64,000 bases of DNA, taken from assembly GCA_034679985.1 (NCBI GenBank), contig JAXITR010000004.1, positions 1 through 64,000 on the forward strand. The letters run 5' to 3'. Made by a program: the position numbers and the translations under genes. Shown piece after piece: positions 41,451-50,578 of the stretch; position 1 is the stretch's first letter, and every line of letters begins with the position of its first letter. This stretch comes from CAMDTE01 sp034679985 (GTDB taxonomy: Bacteria > Bacteroidota > Bacteroidia > Flavobacteriales > Schleiferiaceae). Below the pieces are notes generated by a model, which worked only from the letters and a program-made list of their open reading frames with translations, was not told where the DNA came from and made no database searches.

Positions 41451-42957
41451 CGACCAAAATGCTTTGCAGCAATCCAGGCAAGGCACCGGGAACGCCATTT
41501 AATTTGAACAGTTCCACCGAAAAGAAGACCTGTTGAACTTTAGTGGGCTGGCCGGGCGCAAAACGCCGCACACCCACCACGTTTGTGCCGCTCCAACCGT
41601 TTAATTTGGTGAGCTGTGCCCGGTAAAAAGGCTGCGCATCTGCAGCCGGCACCAAGGGGGTCAAACCAATCAAAATGCTTTCGGGTTTCAGCGAAGGGTA
41701 GCCGGGCACCAACGGCACCAGGGCACTGTCTTGAACCAACCGAACCTGCCCCACAGAGGTCACCATCCCGTCAATCGGATACGTCCCGATGTAGGGCGTC
41801 AAGTCCAAGGTGGAGTTGAAGGCGGTGGTCACGAGCAATTTACCTCCGTTCTGGGTGTAGCGTTGCAGGGCTGGACCCATCAAGCCCAGCAAGGTGCCGG
41901 TTTGGCCGGTAGACGGATCCAATACGGGTGTGGGCCCGCTGAACACAAAGAGTTTGTCGTACTGCTGCGCAATCCAGCGGAAGGTAGGATTCCAGTAAGC
42001 GGGTAAGTTGGCCGCAACGTTCAGGTCCCAAAAATCAATATCCAGGGAGGTCCCCGCCAGTGCGGTCAAGTACGTGTTGGCGGTGGTGGACGGCGAGCCG
42101 CTGACCACCAACAGGTCGCCGGTGGGTCTGCTGAAAACAACAGGAAGGGCCGTGTCTACCGCACTCCAGCGGTTGGCGACGTCCTTCACCCGGATGTAGA
42201 GCGTATTGGGTTCGTCCACCTCCAGGCCATCGAACACGGTGGATTCCAAGGTGTTGTTGTTTCCGTACACCACGCGTGCGGTGGCACTGGTGCTCGTTCC
42301 GGCGTCCAAAACAAAGGTCAAAATCGGTTGATTGACGGGAATGGTGAACCAGGAGCCGTTGTTGAAACGCGCCTCTGCCTGCACCACGGTTTCGTTGCCG
42401 TCCGGATCAGACCCGCGCCATTTGTAGGTGGCCACGCCCAAGGTGGTGCCGGTGGTTTGTCCTTCGGTGTCTATTTCCGCGACGGGTTGGGCGTTTTTGA
42501 GGGGCAAACGCAGTCGAGCCGGAGTGGGGTCAATGGCACCGTCGTCGTCTATGGATCGCACGCGGAGCACCACGTCTGCCGTGTCTTGGCCGGCGGGAAT
42601 GGACAGCGTGAAGGAACTGTCTTGGCGCACGGTAGACTTCCAATTTTCACCGTCCAGGGAAACCTCGTAGCGGGTGATGTAGCCGTCTTGGTCCGTGCCG
42701 TACCAGCTCATGCGGACTACGGAATTCAAGCGATTCTCCCCTTGGAGGGCAATGGTGTCCAAGGCCAAATGGGTCTCTGGGGCTTTGTTGTCCACGGGGG
42801 TTCCGCGCTCGCAGGAAGCAGCACCCATCCACCCCGTGAGGAGTACCGCCACGGGCAATAGGGAGGCAGCCGCGGTTTTGCCCCAGGCCCGCAGGGCCTG
42901 GGTGCGGTTTGCGCCCGGAGGCGCGACCGTTGCGGTTCGCTGTTTCTTGGATTCCAT
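41434..42957 (-). CDS. Lipoprotein with Ig/FN3-like domains
   Basis: A 507-residue predicted lipoprotein; hydrophobic core ASLLPVAVLLTGWMG and Cys49 in AASC. Residues about 60-280 hold two Ig/FN3-like domains: MSWYGTDQDGYITRYEVSLDG and YKWRGSDPDGNETVVQAEARF. The second half (about 285-500) begins DLLVVSGSPSTTANTYLTAL and contains YDKLFVFSGP, LGLMGPALQRYTQNGGKLLVTTAF, which looks like a Rossmann-type or glutamine-amidotransferase-like fold used in some surface proteins; no catalytic residues can be pointed out. The unusually long N-terminal stretch before the hydrophobic core is basic. It sits between the secreted OB protein and the TonB-dependent receptor in the operon. Confidence 0.75.
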   Translation of the reverse strand: MESKKQRTATVAPPGANRTQALRAWGKTAAASLLPVAVLLTGWMGAASCERGTPVDNKAPETHLALDTIALQGENRLNSVVRMSWYGTDQDGYITRYEVSLDGENWKSTVRQDSSFTLSIPAGQDTADVVLRVRSIDDDGAIDPTPARLRLPLKNAQPVAEIDTEGQTTGTTLGVATYKWRGSDPDGNETVVQAEARFNNGSWFTIPVNQPILTFVLDAGTSTSATARVVYGNNNTLESTVFDGLEVDEPNTLYIRVKDVANRWSAVDTALPVVFSRPTGDLLVVSGSPSTTANTYLTALAGTSLDIDFWDLNVAANLPAYWNPTFRWIAQQYDKLFVFSGPTPVLDPSTGQTGTLLGLMGPALQRYTQNGGKLLVTTAFNSTLDLTPYIGTYPIDGMVTSVGQVRLVQDSALVPLVPGYPSLKPESILIGLTPLVPAADAQPFYRAQLTKLNGWSGTNVVGVRRFAPGQPTKVQQVFFSVELFKLNGVPGALPGLLQSILVDDFNW

Positions 42958-43000
42958 TCTGGGATTCGCTTCTTTCTAAACTGAGGCTGTGCTGATTCGT

Positions 43001-45223
43001 TTAGCGTTGCAGCACCACCTGGGTTGCGGCAGCGCGCCCGTTTTGGACCGCGCGGAGGTAGTAACTTCCGGGAGCCAAGTGGCCCACGTCCAAGCGGTTG
43101 GAGCCGGCGGGGAGCACGGTGCGCAGCACGGTGCGGCCCAAAGCATCCGTCAATTCCACGTGCACAGGGGCCTCGGCCAAACCGTCCAAGAACAAAGCGG
43201 ATTGCGCCGGATTCGGGCGAACGGACACGCCCACCAACGGAGCATTTTCGTTCAAACCGATCAGCGGAGACTTTTGCAGGTTGGTGCTGTCCAAAGAAAT
43301 ATTGATGCCAATGAAGTCGTCGTTGTTGCGCGGCAATACCCGGAAGTTGCTGAAGCCAAAGAACACAATGCCCTCCAGGGCGTCCATGTTCATGGTGTCG
43401 CTCACCACAATGGGATCCACTTCCATGAAACCGTCGATGGTGTCGTAGGCCAGGCTGGTTACGGGCTGAACCCACAAAGAGCTAAACGCTGTTCCGGATT
43501 GACGGCCTGCCAAAACGTACGTGCTGCGCGCTTTGGAAGCTCCCGGGATGGCGCTCACGGCAAAATCGCCAAAGCCCAAGTTGGTTTGGGATACGTGCAG
43601 TTTTCCGTTGGCGGGGTCCTGCAAGCGAACCAAGCAACCTTCCCACTTTTCCCAACCGTAGTTCAGCTTGCTGATGGAGTCCGTCGGATCCACCACCGTT
43701 GCCGCAGGCGCTACCCATTTGCCCGTTTTGTTGATGGAAGAAACCACCAAACGGGTCATGTTGAAGTATTCCTCCACGGTACCGGTGACGTTCACCTCTT
43801 CGCCGCGGTAGAAGTTGGCAATGCCGCTGCCCACCAGCCAGATGCCGCTGTAGGGGCCGCCGTTTTCGTCCTGGATGTAGAGGTAGCCCAAGTCGTAGTT
43901 CTTGGTGGAGGCGGTCACGATTCCCTTCACGGTGATTTCGCGGCCCGTCATGGGCGACGCGCTGTTGCTGGCCAAGGAGTACTGAACATCGTAGATTTTG
44001 GGGCCACCAGCACGAACGGTGTAGTACTCGTAGTTGGGTTGCGCTTGACCCACAGACGTCACCGGGTAGTAGGATTTGTTGCCGGCGTTGTCTTTGGCGC
44101 GGATGTAGTAGCGCACCAAGGTGCCGTCGGGGAATGCGGGCAGGGTGTAGGCGTAGTCGTCCGTTGAGCCGGCCACCAAAGGCATCACCACCTTGGTGAA
44201 CTGCGCGGGCAAGGTGGCTGCATTGGTGGAGTAGTAAAAATGCACGGAATCCACGCTGCCGTCAAAATCCGTGATGTTGCAGGTAAAGTCTACGGACTGG
44301 TTGGGCGTGGGCAAGAACGGATCGCGGTCGAAGTTGGAGATGTACGGGGGGGCGTAGGCCACCTGGTAGTGGGAGGCTGCAAACGGGTTCAGCTCGTAGC
44401 CGCGGGTGGTTCCGGCGTTGGGAAAACAGCCGTTTCCGTCGTGGCGCACCATGCCCTTCAAGCTGGAGTAAAAAGTGCCGGGAACGGGAGGGACAAAAGA
44501 GCCGGTGGTTTGGGGGCTGGCCGGGTTGACCGTCTGCCAAGAGGGTAATTTTTGGGCCAAAAAGCGGTCCGACACGTTGATTTTGTTGCCTTGTCCGTCC
44601 ACTACGTTGAAGCTCACGCGGTTGCCACCAAAGGGCAAAACCTCTGTTACGGTAACGTTTTGCAGCTCCACAAAGGCATTCTCCCACTGTTCGCCCGTAG
44701 TGGGGATGTTCACGCGGAGGGGGTCGTTCAATTGGCTCAAGGGCACCACCACGGAGGCGGGGGCCGGCTTGGAATTCAAAATGGTCAAGGAATTCACGCT
44801 GTTGGGTTCCATTTGGGTCCCGCGGTTGAATTCCGTCACCTTGCCCACAAATTCAATGACGTCGCCCGGAATCAACAGTTCCACGTTGGGCAACGGTACC
44901 AATTGGTTCTGTGCGTTGCGGTAGGCGCCCATGATTTCCATTCCTTTGAACGGGCCTGCTGCGCCGTTGGCTGCCGTGTCCACAATGAAAAAGAACGGAC
45001 GGCTCCCGCCTTGCACGGAGCCCGACGCCACCTCAGACACGTTGCCCGGCACCACAACAATACCCCGGGTGCGCACAATTTGGTTGTTGAACGGCGTGGA
45101 ATCCTGGCAATTCGCCAACATCGTGGGGCTCACGTACTGAATTTGCGTGATGCGCTGAAAAGGCTGGGCAAAAGCGGCTGCGCCCATCAGGGCAACCACC
45201 AACAGGGTGTAGATTTTTTTCAT
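43001..45223 (-). CDS. Secreted OB-fold protein with T9SS type A sorting domain
   Basis: A 740-residue secreted protein (signal peptide MKKIYTLLVVALMGAAAFAQ). The N-terminal region (VRTRGIVVVPGNVSEVASGS, then ELLIPGDVIEFVGKVTEFNRGTQMEPNS as scattered strands) and a later one (EITVKGIVTASTKNYDLGYLYIQDENGG, FYRGEEVNVTGTVEEYFNMTRL) look like OB-folds; an Ig-like domain lies between them (SVDFTCNITDFDGSVDSVHFYYS). The C-terminus (VSVRPNPAQSALFLDG, VELTDALGRTVLR, GSYYLRAVQNGRAA) is a type A sorting domain. OB modules of this kind occur in extracellular nucleases, so nucleic-acid binding is a reasonable but untested idea. It is the third gene of the operon. Confidence 0.85.
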   Translation of the reverse strand: MKKIYTLLVVALMGAAAFAQPFQRITQIQYVSPTMLANCQDSTPFNNQIVRTRGIVVVPGNVSEVASGSVQGGSRPFFFIVDTAANGAAGPFKGMEIMGAYRNAQNQLVPLPNVELLIPGDVIEFVGKVTEFNRGTQMEPNSVNSLTILNSKPAPASVVVPLSQLNDPLRVNIPTTGEQWENAFVELQNVTVTEVLPFGGNRVSFNVVDGQGNKINVSDRFLAQKLPSWQTVNPASPQTTGSFVPPVPGTFYSSLKGMVRHDGNGCFPNAGTTRGYELNPFAASHYQVAYAPPYISNFDRDPFLPTPNQSVDFTCNITDFDGSVDSVHFYYSTNAATLPAQFTKVVMPLVAGSTDDYAYTLPAFPDGTLVRYYIRAKDNAGNKSYYPVTSVGQAQPNYEYYTVRAGGPKIYDVQYSLASNSASPMTGREITVKGIVTASTKNYDLGYLYIQDENGGPYSGIWLVGSGIANFYRGEEVNVTGTVEEYFNMTRLVVSSINKTGKWVAPAATVVDPTDSISKLNYGWEKWEGCLVRLQDPANGKLHVSQTNLGFGDFAVSAIPGASKARSTYVLAGRQSGTAFSSLWVQPVTSLAYDTIDGFMEVDPIVVSDTMNMDALEGIVFFGFSNFRVLPRNNDDFIGINISLDSTNLQKSPLIGLNENAPLVGVSVRPNPAQSALFLDGLAEAPVHVELTDALGRTVLRTVLPAGSNRLDVGHLAPGSYYLRAVQNGRAAATQVVLQR

Positions 45224-45291
45224 TCGACGGGGTCTTTGCGGAGGGAGGTTATTTGCGTTGTTTTTTATTTTGTGTTGGATTCACTACTGGA

Positions 45292-47454
45292 TCATTGAAC
45301 CACTGTAAACTGTCCGGTGGTTTTCTTTCCGGTTTCCAGATCTTCCACGTGGAACAGGTAAATGCCGCGGGAGATCATTTGGGTGGAACGCGTGAGGAGG
45401 TCCCAAGCGTGTTCTCCACCGGAAAACGTGTGGTCGTCCGGGGTGTCTGATCCAAAGGTGCGGAACCAGCGGATGTCGCTCCCGTTGTAGTTTTCGTTGT
45501 GGTCGATGACGTCCAAAACATCTCCGGCCACAGTGGTGATGGTGATTTTACAGCGAGCTGGCAAATTGGCGAAAATCAACTTGCGGCTTTCCTCCTGAAA
45601 GTTGGACCGACCTTCCCAAGAAGCACCTGCGTAGTAGGGGTTGGGGTAGACGTACGGGGCGCCGTTCTTCAGGCTGTCGTTGGCGGGGGTGCCGGCAAAG
45701 GCGCGGCGGTCGTTGGCCAAAAAGCTGGATTCCAAAGACTCCAAACCGGTTGCGGGATTTCCTTGGTCAAAGGAGGTCACGGCTACCGCGTGCTGCCATC
45801 CGTTGGGCAGGTTATCCACCGTGTACTTGTACCTGTACCGAACCGTATCCCCCGGAAATTGCTTGGGCTGTGCCAAACGGTACTGCTCCAAACCGGTATC
45901 AAAAAACAATCCGTTCCCGGCAACGTCCATCTGCGCCACGCGCACAAAGTCCTTGGCCAGGTTTTGGGTGGCGGTAACGTCAAAGCCTAATTTGCTCAAG
46001 TAAATGCGGTACCCTTCAAAATCCAATTTCTGGGAGATGGGATCCACGGAACGTTCCGCGTTGTCTGCCCAGTACAGGTCAATCTTGTGGTTGCCCGGTT
46101 CCACGCGAATCTTGGGCGTAGCCGGTGGTGTAGGAAGGATGAACCGCGTGATTTTGCCGTCGCCGTCCTTGTCTTCGCCGGCATCCAAAAGGCCATTAAA
46201 ATTGACGTCCTCACCGTTGAAGGCCGTCTGTGCCCAGCTGGCGTTGGAGAGGAAAATGGATTTCTGCTCTGCGGTATTGGCGGCATTGGGCAGTCCGTCG
46301 TCTTTTTTGGCTCCCAAAACGTAGGCAAAGGCCACGCGCACTTCATCGCCGGGCGCGAAGGATGCAAAGGGCCCAACACTCAGAAGGTCCGATCGGTTTC
46401 CGGCCTGGTTCAATTGGGCCTGAATGTTGACGCCGGAACCGGATTGGCAGGGGACGCCGGAAGGGTCTGTCCAACAGGGATCCTGGTTCAGACCTTGGCT
46501 CATCTTGGTGTAGCGCTGGTTTTCCGTCGTCGGAAAAAAGTACAGCGACTGCCCAGAATTATTGAATACCCAGGCGTTGTAATTGGCCTTGAAATTGGGA
46601 TTCAAAGACGGGTGCTGGAAGCCGTTTTTGTCTTCTGCGCCCAAGAATTTCTGACCGATGTAGGAGTCCGTGAAGCCCGGATCTCCGGACGCGTCAAACC
46701 GGTAGTTCATGGAAAGGGAGTCGATGAAACCGTTTCCGCCCTGGGAGTAAAAAACCGCACCGCCGGCCCCGGCCGGGGTGACGTTGATGTTGCGCACCAC
46801 GCTGTTGTTCCACAACGAGATGTAGGTGTCTTCGTAGGTGCTGGTACCCACGTTTTTGAAGACCAAGTTGACCAAAACAAAGAAGTCCGAAAACCGATAG
46901 TTCCAGTTGTAGGTTTCCATGCGCACCTCCACGTTCATCGGGTTGAGGTGGTTGGAAATAGGGATGTTGGTGCCCGGAACCAAAAGGTTGGCGTCCGTAA
47001 ATTGGGACACAAAGTCTTGGTGGGAAACCGCATCCACCGCGTAGTTGGGGTTGTCCGTCAGGGAGCTGCGTTCTTGCAGGTAAGAACCCACGGGGGCGGT
47101 AAATTCAAATCCTCCGCGGCCGGGAGCGTAGCCTTGCGGAGCGTCGTAGGCAGAGGTTGATACCCGCACGGGGCCGCCGTTCTCTTTGCCGCCAATCCAA
47201 ATACCGGACTCAAAAAGGTGTTCCGTACCGGATCCGGCGGGGTATTCGCAGGAGGGCAGCCCGGAACCGTCTCGGTAGCCGCGGAAAGCGTTCCCAAAGG
47301 TGCCCACATTGGTCACGTTCAATCGGACATTGGAGGCGCTGGTCACCTTCTCGTCAAAACTCTGTGCTGCAGCGGGCGTCGCAGCACCTGCCAGCAATAA
47401 CGCAAAAAGGAACAGCCGCGCGAACGCCGTTTCGAGGTTGTGCATTTTCTCCAT
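45292..47454 (-). CDS. Large secreted protein with FlgD-like C-terminal region
   Basis: A 720-residue secreted protein of a type often found next to TonB-dependent receptors and PorV-like proteins in this phylum; its function is unknown. Signal peptide ends GAATPAAAQ. The N-terminal half contains VRLNVTNVGTFGNAFRGYRD, SGIWIGGKENGG and EVRMETYNWNYRFSDFFVLVNLVFKN, a repeated W/Y-rich beta arrangement. Residues about 425-450 hold a calcium-type DVNFNGLLDAGEDKDGDG motif. The C-terminus (VYPNPYYAGASWEGRS, RGIYLFHVEDLETGKKTTGQFTVVQ) resembles FlgD-Ig/T9SS-type sorting domains. Its ATG overlaps the stop of the nuclease gene by one base (TGATG). Confidence 0.8.
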   Translation of the reverse strand: MEKMHNLETAFARLFLFALLLAGAATPAAAQSFDEKVTSASNVRLNVTNVGTFGNAFRGYRDGSGLPSCEYPAGSGTEHLFESGIWIGGKENGGPVRVSTSAYDAPQGYAPGRGGFEFTAPVGSYLQERSSLTDNPNYAVDAVSHQDFVSQFTDANLLVPGTNIPISNHLNPMNVEVRMETYNWNYRFSDFFVLVNLVFKNVGTSTYEDTYISLWNNSVVRNINVTPAGAGGAVFYSQGGNGFIDSLSMNYRFDASGDPGFTDSYIGQKFLGAEDKNGFQHPSLNPNFKANYNAWVFNNSGQSLYFFPTTENQRYTKMSQGLNQDPCWTDPSGVPCQSGSGVNIQAQLNQAGNRSDLLSVGPFASFAPGDEVRVAFAYVLGAKKDDGLPNAANTAEQKSIFLSNASWAQTAFNGEDVNFNGLLDAGEDKDGDGKITRFILPTPPATPKIRVEPGNHKIDLYWADNAERSVDPISQKLDFEGYRIYLSKLGFDVTATQNLAKDFVRVAQMDVAGNGLFFDTGLEQYRLAQPKQFPGDTVRYRYKYTVDNLPNGWQHAVAVTSFDQGNPATGLESLESSFLANDRRAFAGTPANDSLKNGAPYVYPNPYYAGASWEGRSNFQEESRKLIFANLPARCKITITTVAGDVLDVIDHNENYNGSDIRWFRTFGSDTPDDHTFSGGEHAWDLLTRSTQMISRGIYLFHVEDLETGKKTTGQFTVVQ

Positions 47455-48752
47455 CACGGTGCCCAGGTATAGGTTGCAGACAAGGGCGCATTGCCCGCAC
47501 GCAAAAAGATTAATCCCGACCCAGCCGAAGGGCGTTCCAAGGCCTGGTTGTTTTGCTCAACGCGTTGGGTGTGGATCCAACGTCCGTAGGCGTCGTAGGC
47601 ATCCACCTGGATGGGAACGGGTCCCCGCCAGTACAAGGAAGTGCCTCCGTTGGCTTCCCGCGTTTGCTGCCAAAACATCTTCGGTGCCGCGGCGGGTTCG
47701 TCCCAACCAATGCCCAAGCGCTGAACGTCCAATTCCACCACCACCGGCAGGTGGTCTGAGATCGCGTACAAAGCCGTGCGAATGTTTGCGGGCACGCTGA
47801 AATTGGTGCCCTCGTCAATGCCTTGGTTGAAGTGCATGCCGTCGTTGCCCACCACCCGGAACGACCCCGGAACGTACGCTACTCTTCCCGTGCCGTTTTT
47901 GACGTTCGCAGAAAGCAACCAGTGGTCCAGCCGATCGTCCAGTCCTCCGCCGGAGAAACAGCCGCCGTTGGTGTTGGCGTTGCGGGTGCTTTGGGTGTGG
48001 TACGGCGCGTAGTTAGCGTTGTTGGTCCACGTGCCCAGTTGCCCAATGGGATCGTAAAACCGTTCGGACGCTACGGAGTGGTTTATCAGATTTTGGAAAG
48101 CAGCCTCCTGGCTTTTGTAAATGTTGAAATCGCCGCCCATGAGCACGTTGGGGTCCGGCACGCGTTGGGTGAGGAATTGCATCAGCGCAGCGGTAGCCAA
48201 GGTGCGGTCGGACAAATCTGTAGCCGTAGAACCGGCTTTTAGGTGAGCGGCCACAACCGTAAAAAAGGTTGTGTCGGGGCTCCAGTCCAGTAGCGAATCC
48301 TTGTAGTAGAACTGAACCACGTCCAGTACGCGAACGATGTCCGTATTCGTCAAGGTCTTGGTTACGATTTGTTCCCTTTTGACCCCAAGTTTGTTTTTGT
48401 CGTAGTAGATCCCATTCACCAGCGTTGAGAAACCGTTGTTGCTGTAGGAGGTGGACGCCCAGCGGTTTACCCCGTTGGTGTTCAATACGTCCGTCAAAAT
48501 TTTTTCGTGGGCGGAGGGGGTGGCACCGCCTACTTCGTTACACACCAACAGGTCCGGCTGAAGGTACTGAATGACCTCCCGCAAGGCGGCTTCCTTAGCT
48601 ACGGGGTTGTTGTTGGAGGACGTACAGTAACTTGTAAAGTTTCTGTAATTCAGCAGGTTGTAGGTCATGAGCGTGATGCGCGCCGGTGCTTGTGCCCAGG
48701 CACCACCGCTCCATCCCAAAAGACCAACCCAAAGAATCGTTTTTAAACGCAT
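47454..48752 (-). CDS. Secreted endonuclease/exonuclease/phosphatase family enzyme
   Basis: A 432-residue secreted enzyme of the EEP superfamily (DNase I-like metal-dependent phosphodiesterases). After the signal peptide (LLGWSGGAWAQ) the active-site set is complete: Asn32 (MTYNLLNY), Glu73 (VCNEVGG), His170 (VVAAHLKAG), Asp208 and Asn210 (GGDFNIYK), Asp276 (DDRLDHW) and Ser332-Asp333-His334 (ISDHLPVVVEL). The last 60 residues (VDAYDAYGRWIHTQRVEQ) look like a T9SS type A domain without a clear PNP motif. Substrate could be DNA, RNA, nucleotides or phospholipid-like esters. It is the first gene of a seven-gene operon that includes a TonB-dependent receptor and OB-fold proteins. Confidence 0.9.
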   Translation of the reverse strand: MRLKTILWVGLLGWSGGAWAQAPARITLMTYNLLNYRNFTSYCTSSNNNPVAKEAALREVIQYLQPDLLVCNEVGGATPSAHEKILTDVLNTNGVNRWASTSYSNNGFSTLVNGIYYDKNKLGVKREQIVTKTLTNTDIVRVLDVVQFYYKDSLLDWSPDTTFFTVVAAHLKAGSTATDLSDRTLATAALMQFLTQRVPDPNVLMGGDFNIYKSQEAAFQNLINHSVASERFYDPIGQLGTWTNNANYAPYHTQSTRNANTNGGCFSGGGLDDRLDHWLLSANVKNGTGRVAYVPGSFRVVGNDGMHFNQGIDEGTNFSVPANIRTALYAISDHLPVVVELDVQRLGIGWDEPAAAPKMFWQQTREANGGTSLYWRGPVPIQVDAYDAYGRWIHTQRVEQNNQALERPSAGSGLIFLRAGNAPLSATYTWAP

Positions 48753-48759
48753 AAGCTTA

Positions 48760-48767
48760 CAAAATTA
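48760..48767 (-). promoter_or_regulatory. -7 box (TAATTTTG) of the nuclease operon
   Basis: TAATTTTG ends seven bases before the ATG at 48752. A TTG lies about 16 nt upstream (in CTTGGCTGG). This is the only visible promoter for the operon down to 36335. Confidence 0.5.
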
Positions 48768-48846
48768 CGACAAAGAGGCCAGCCAAGCGCCAGGTTAATT
48801 GTAAGTTAAGTTGCACTCCGTTGGGCGCTTGGAAATGGGAGAACCC

Positions 48847-48854
48847 TACCTTTG
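48847..48854 (+). promoter_or_regulatory. -7 box (TACCTTTG) of the two-component operon
   Basis: TACCTTTG lies 26 nt before the ATG at 48881. Two TTGs (48821, 48829) lie upstream at less-than-ideal spacing (23 and 15 nt). Confidence 0.5.
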
Positions 48855-48880
48855 GGTATCACCAATACGGTACCTGTGCC

Positions 48881-49558
48881 ATGGCCCAATCCGCACGCAT
48901 CCTTCTGGTTGACGACGAACCGTCGATTCTGGACTTTCTTTCGTACAACCTTGAGAACGAAGGTTTTCAAATTCAAACGGCCTCCAACGGGCGCCTGGCC
49001 TTGGAGTTGGCGAAAAAATTCAAGCCCGATGTGGTGGTTTTGGACTTGATGATGCCGGAAATGGACGGCATGGAAACCTGTGAGGCCCTGCGCAAATTGC
49101 CGGAAACGCAAAATTGCTTGATCGTTTTCCTGACGGCGCGCAACGAAGATTCCATTCAAGTGGCGGGCTTGGACGCCGGTGCAGACGACTACATAGCGAA
49201 GCCCATCAAACCCAAAATTTTGGTGAGCCGCATTCACGCCTTGCTTCGCCGGCGTGGAGGCACCGTGGGAAAAGGCCCCTTGGTCCTCAGCAACTTGACC
49301 ATTGACACGGAACAATACAAAGTTTTTGTGGACAACAATGCGTTGGATATGCCGCGGAAAGAATTTGAGCTACTCCTTTTGCTGGCCTCCAAACCCGGGA
49401 AAGTGTTCACGCGTGAGGCCATTTTGGACGCCGTTTGGGGCACGGATGTAGTGGTGGGAGGCCGCACCATTGACGTGCACATCCGCAAACTGCGCGAGAA
49501 AATAGGTGAGGATAAAATTGGCACCATCAAGGGCGTCGGGTACAAATTCGAGGGCTAA
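48881..49558 (+). CDS. OmpR/PhoB-family response regulator
   Basis: A 225-residue response regulator. The receiver has the acidic pair Asp11-Asp12, the phosphoacceptor Asp55 (VVVLDLMMPEMDG), and FLTARNE and KPIKPK near the usual Thr and Lys. The C-terminal winged helix contains KEFELLLLLASKPGKVFTREAILDAVWG and GGRTIDVHIRKLREKIG, typical of OmpR/PhoB proteins. It precedes its histidine kinase by 9 bp. Targets are unknown; the downstream genes encode tryptophan dioxygenase and a cell-wall peptidase. The start at 48881 gives MAQSARILLVDDE; a longer reading would overlap the promoter. Confidence 0.95.
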   Translation: MAQSARILLVDDEPSILDFLSYNLENEGFQIQTASNGRLALELAKKFKPDVVVLDLMMPEMDGMETCEALRKLPETQNCLIVFLTARNEDSIQVAGLDAGADDYIAKPIKPKILVSRIHALLRRRGGTVGKGPLVLSNLTIDTEQYKVFVDNNALDMPRKEFELLLLLASKPGKVFTREAILDAVWGTDVVVGGRTIDVHIRKLREKIGEDKIGTIKGVGYKFEG

Positions 49559-49567
49559 CTTAGCGGG

Positions 49568-50578
49568 ATGCGTTTTGAGCGTCCCGAACAAATTGCTTTG
49601 CTCGCCGGCCTATTGGCCGGAGCGGGTCTTTGGTGGCTGCTTCCGGATGATTTGGACCGGCCTTGGAAATCATTAGCCTTTGGCGCTGCCTTAGCCATCC
49701 TTGTCTACGGAATGGTGCATCAGTTTTTGTACCGACGACTGAAAGCCATTTACGCCATCTTAAAGGATCCACGGACCGCAGCAACCGCAACCTCACGCGT
49801 CAGTTTGGACGACGTCGAGCAGGACGTGGAGTCTTGGGCCCGAAACCGCGATCAACAAATTCAAGGATTGTTGGACCGGGAGGGCTTTCGACGCGAGTTC
49901 ATGGGCAACCTGTCCCACGAGCTGAAAACGCCCATTTTCAACATACAAGGATACCTGTTTACGCTTTTGGACGGAGGTCTGGAGGATGTCAAGGTCAATC
50001 GGAAGTTTTTGGAAAAAGCCGCCAAAAGTGTGGACCGCATGACGGCCCTCATTCAGGAAATGGACTTGTTGTCTCGGTTGGAATCCGGTGCCGTTGCCTT
50101 GGAGATGGGCACCTTTGATGTGGTCCGTGTGTTGAAAGAAGTTCTTGAGGAATTGGAGCCGTCGGCACGCGAAGTAGGCGTGGAATTGGTCTTGAAAAAA
50201 GACAAAGAGCGCATCTACAAAGCCTTGGGCGACTCCCGAAAAATAGAGCAAGTGCTCCACAACCTCATTTCCAACGGAATCAAGTATTCCCAACCGCAGA
50301 AAGGTCGCGTCACCGTGGATATTTTGGATTTGGAAGAACGATTTTTGATTCAGGTCTCGGACAACGGAATTGGCATCGACGAATCCGACCTCCCGCGCAT
50401 TTTTGAGCGATTTTATCGGGTAGACAAAAGCCGCTCCCGAGACGTGGGCGGCACGGGTTTGGGTCTGGCCATCGCGAAGCACATCCTGGAAGCACACAAG
50501 CAGCAAATTCACGCCACCTCCACCCGCGGAGTGGGCTCCACCTTTTCGTTCACCTTGGAAAAAGCAGCAACCTCATGA
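49568..50578 (+). CDS. PhoR-like sensor histidine kinase
   Basis: A 336-residue membrane histidine kinase. Two transmembrane helices (about 10-25 and 37-55) are separated by only about ten residues, so there is no periplasmic sensor domain; stimuli must come from the membrane or cytoplasm. HAMP and PAS domains are not evident. The H box is NLSHELKTP with phospho-acceptor His117; the catalytic domain has NLISNGIKYS (N box), DNGIGIDESDLPRIFERFYRVDK and GGTGLGLAIAKHI (G boxes). It overlaps the tryptophan dioxygenase gene by 4 bp (ATGA), pointing to coupled translation. Confidence 0.95.
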   Translation: MRFERPEQIALLAGLLAGAGLWWLLPDDLDRPWKSLAFGAALAILVYGMVHQFLYRRLKAIYAILKDPRTAATATSRVSLDDVEQDVESWARNRDQQIQGLLDREGFRREFMGNLSHELKTPIFNIQGYLFTLLDGGLEDVKVNRKFLEKAAKSVDRMTALIQEMDLLSRLESGAVALEMGTFDVVRVLKEVLEELEPSAREVGVELVLKKDKERIYKALGDSRKIEQVLHNLISNGIKYSQPQKGRVTVDILDLEERFLIQVSDNGIGIDESDLPRIFERFYRVDKSRSRDVGGTGLGLAIAKHILEAHKQQIHATSTRGVGSTFSFTLEKAATS

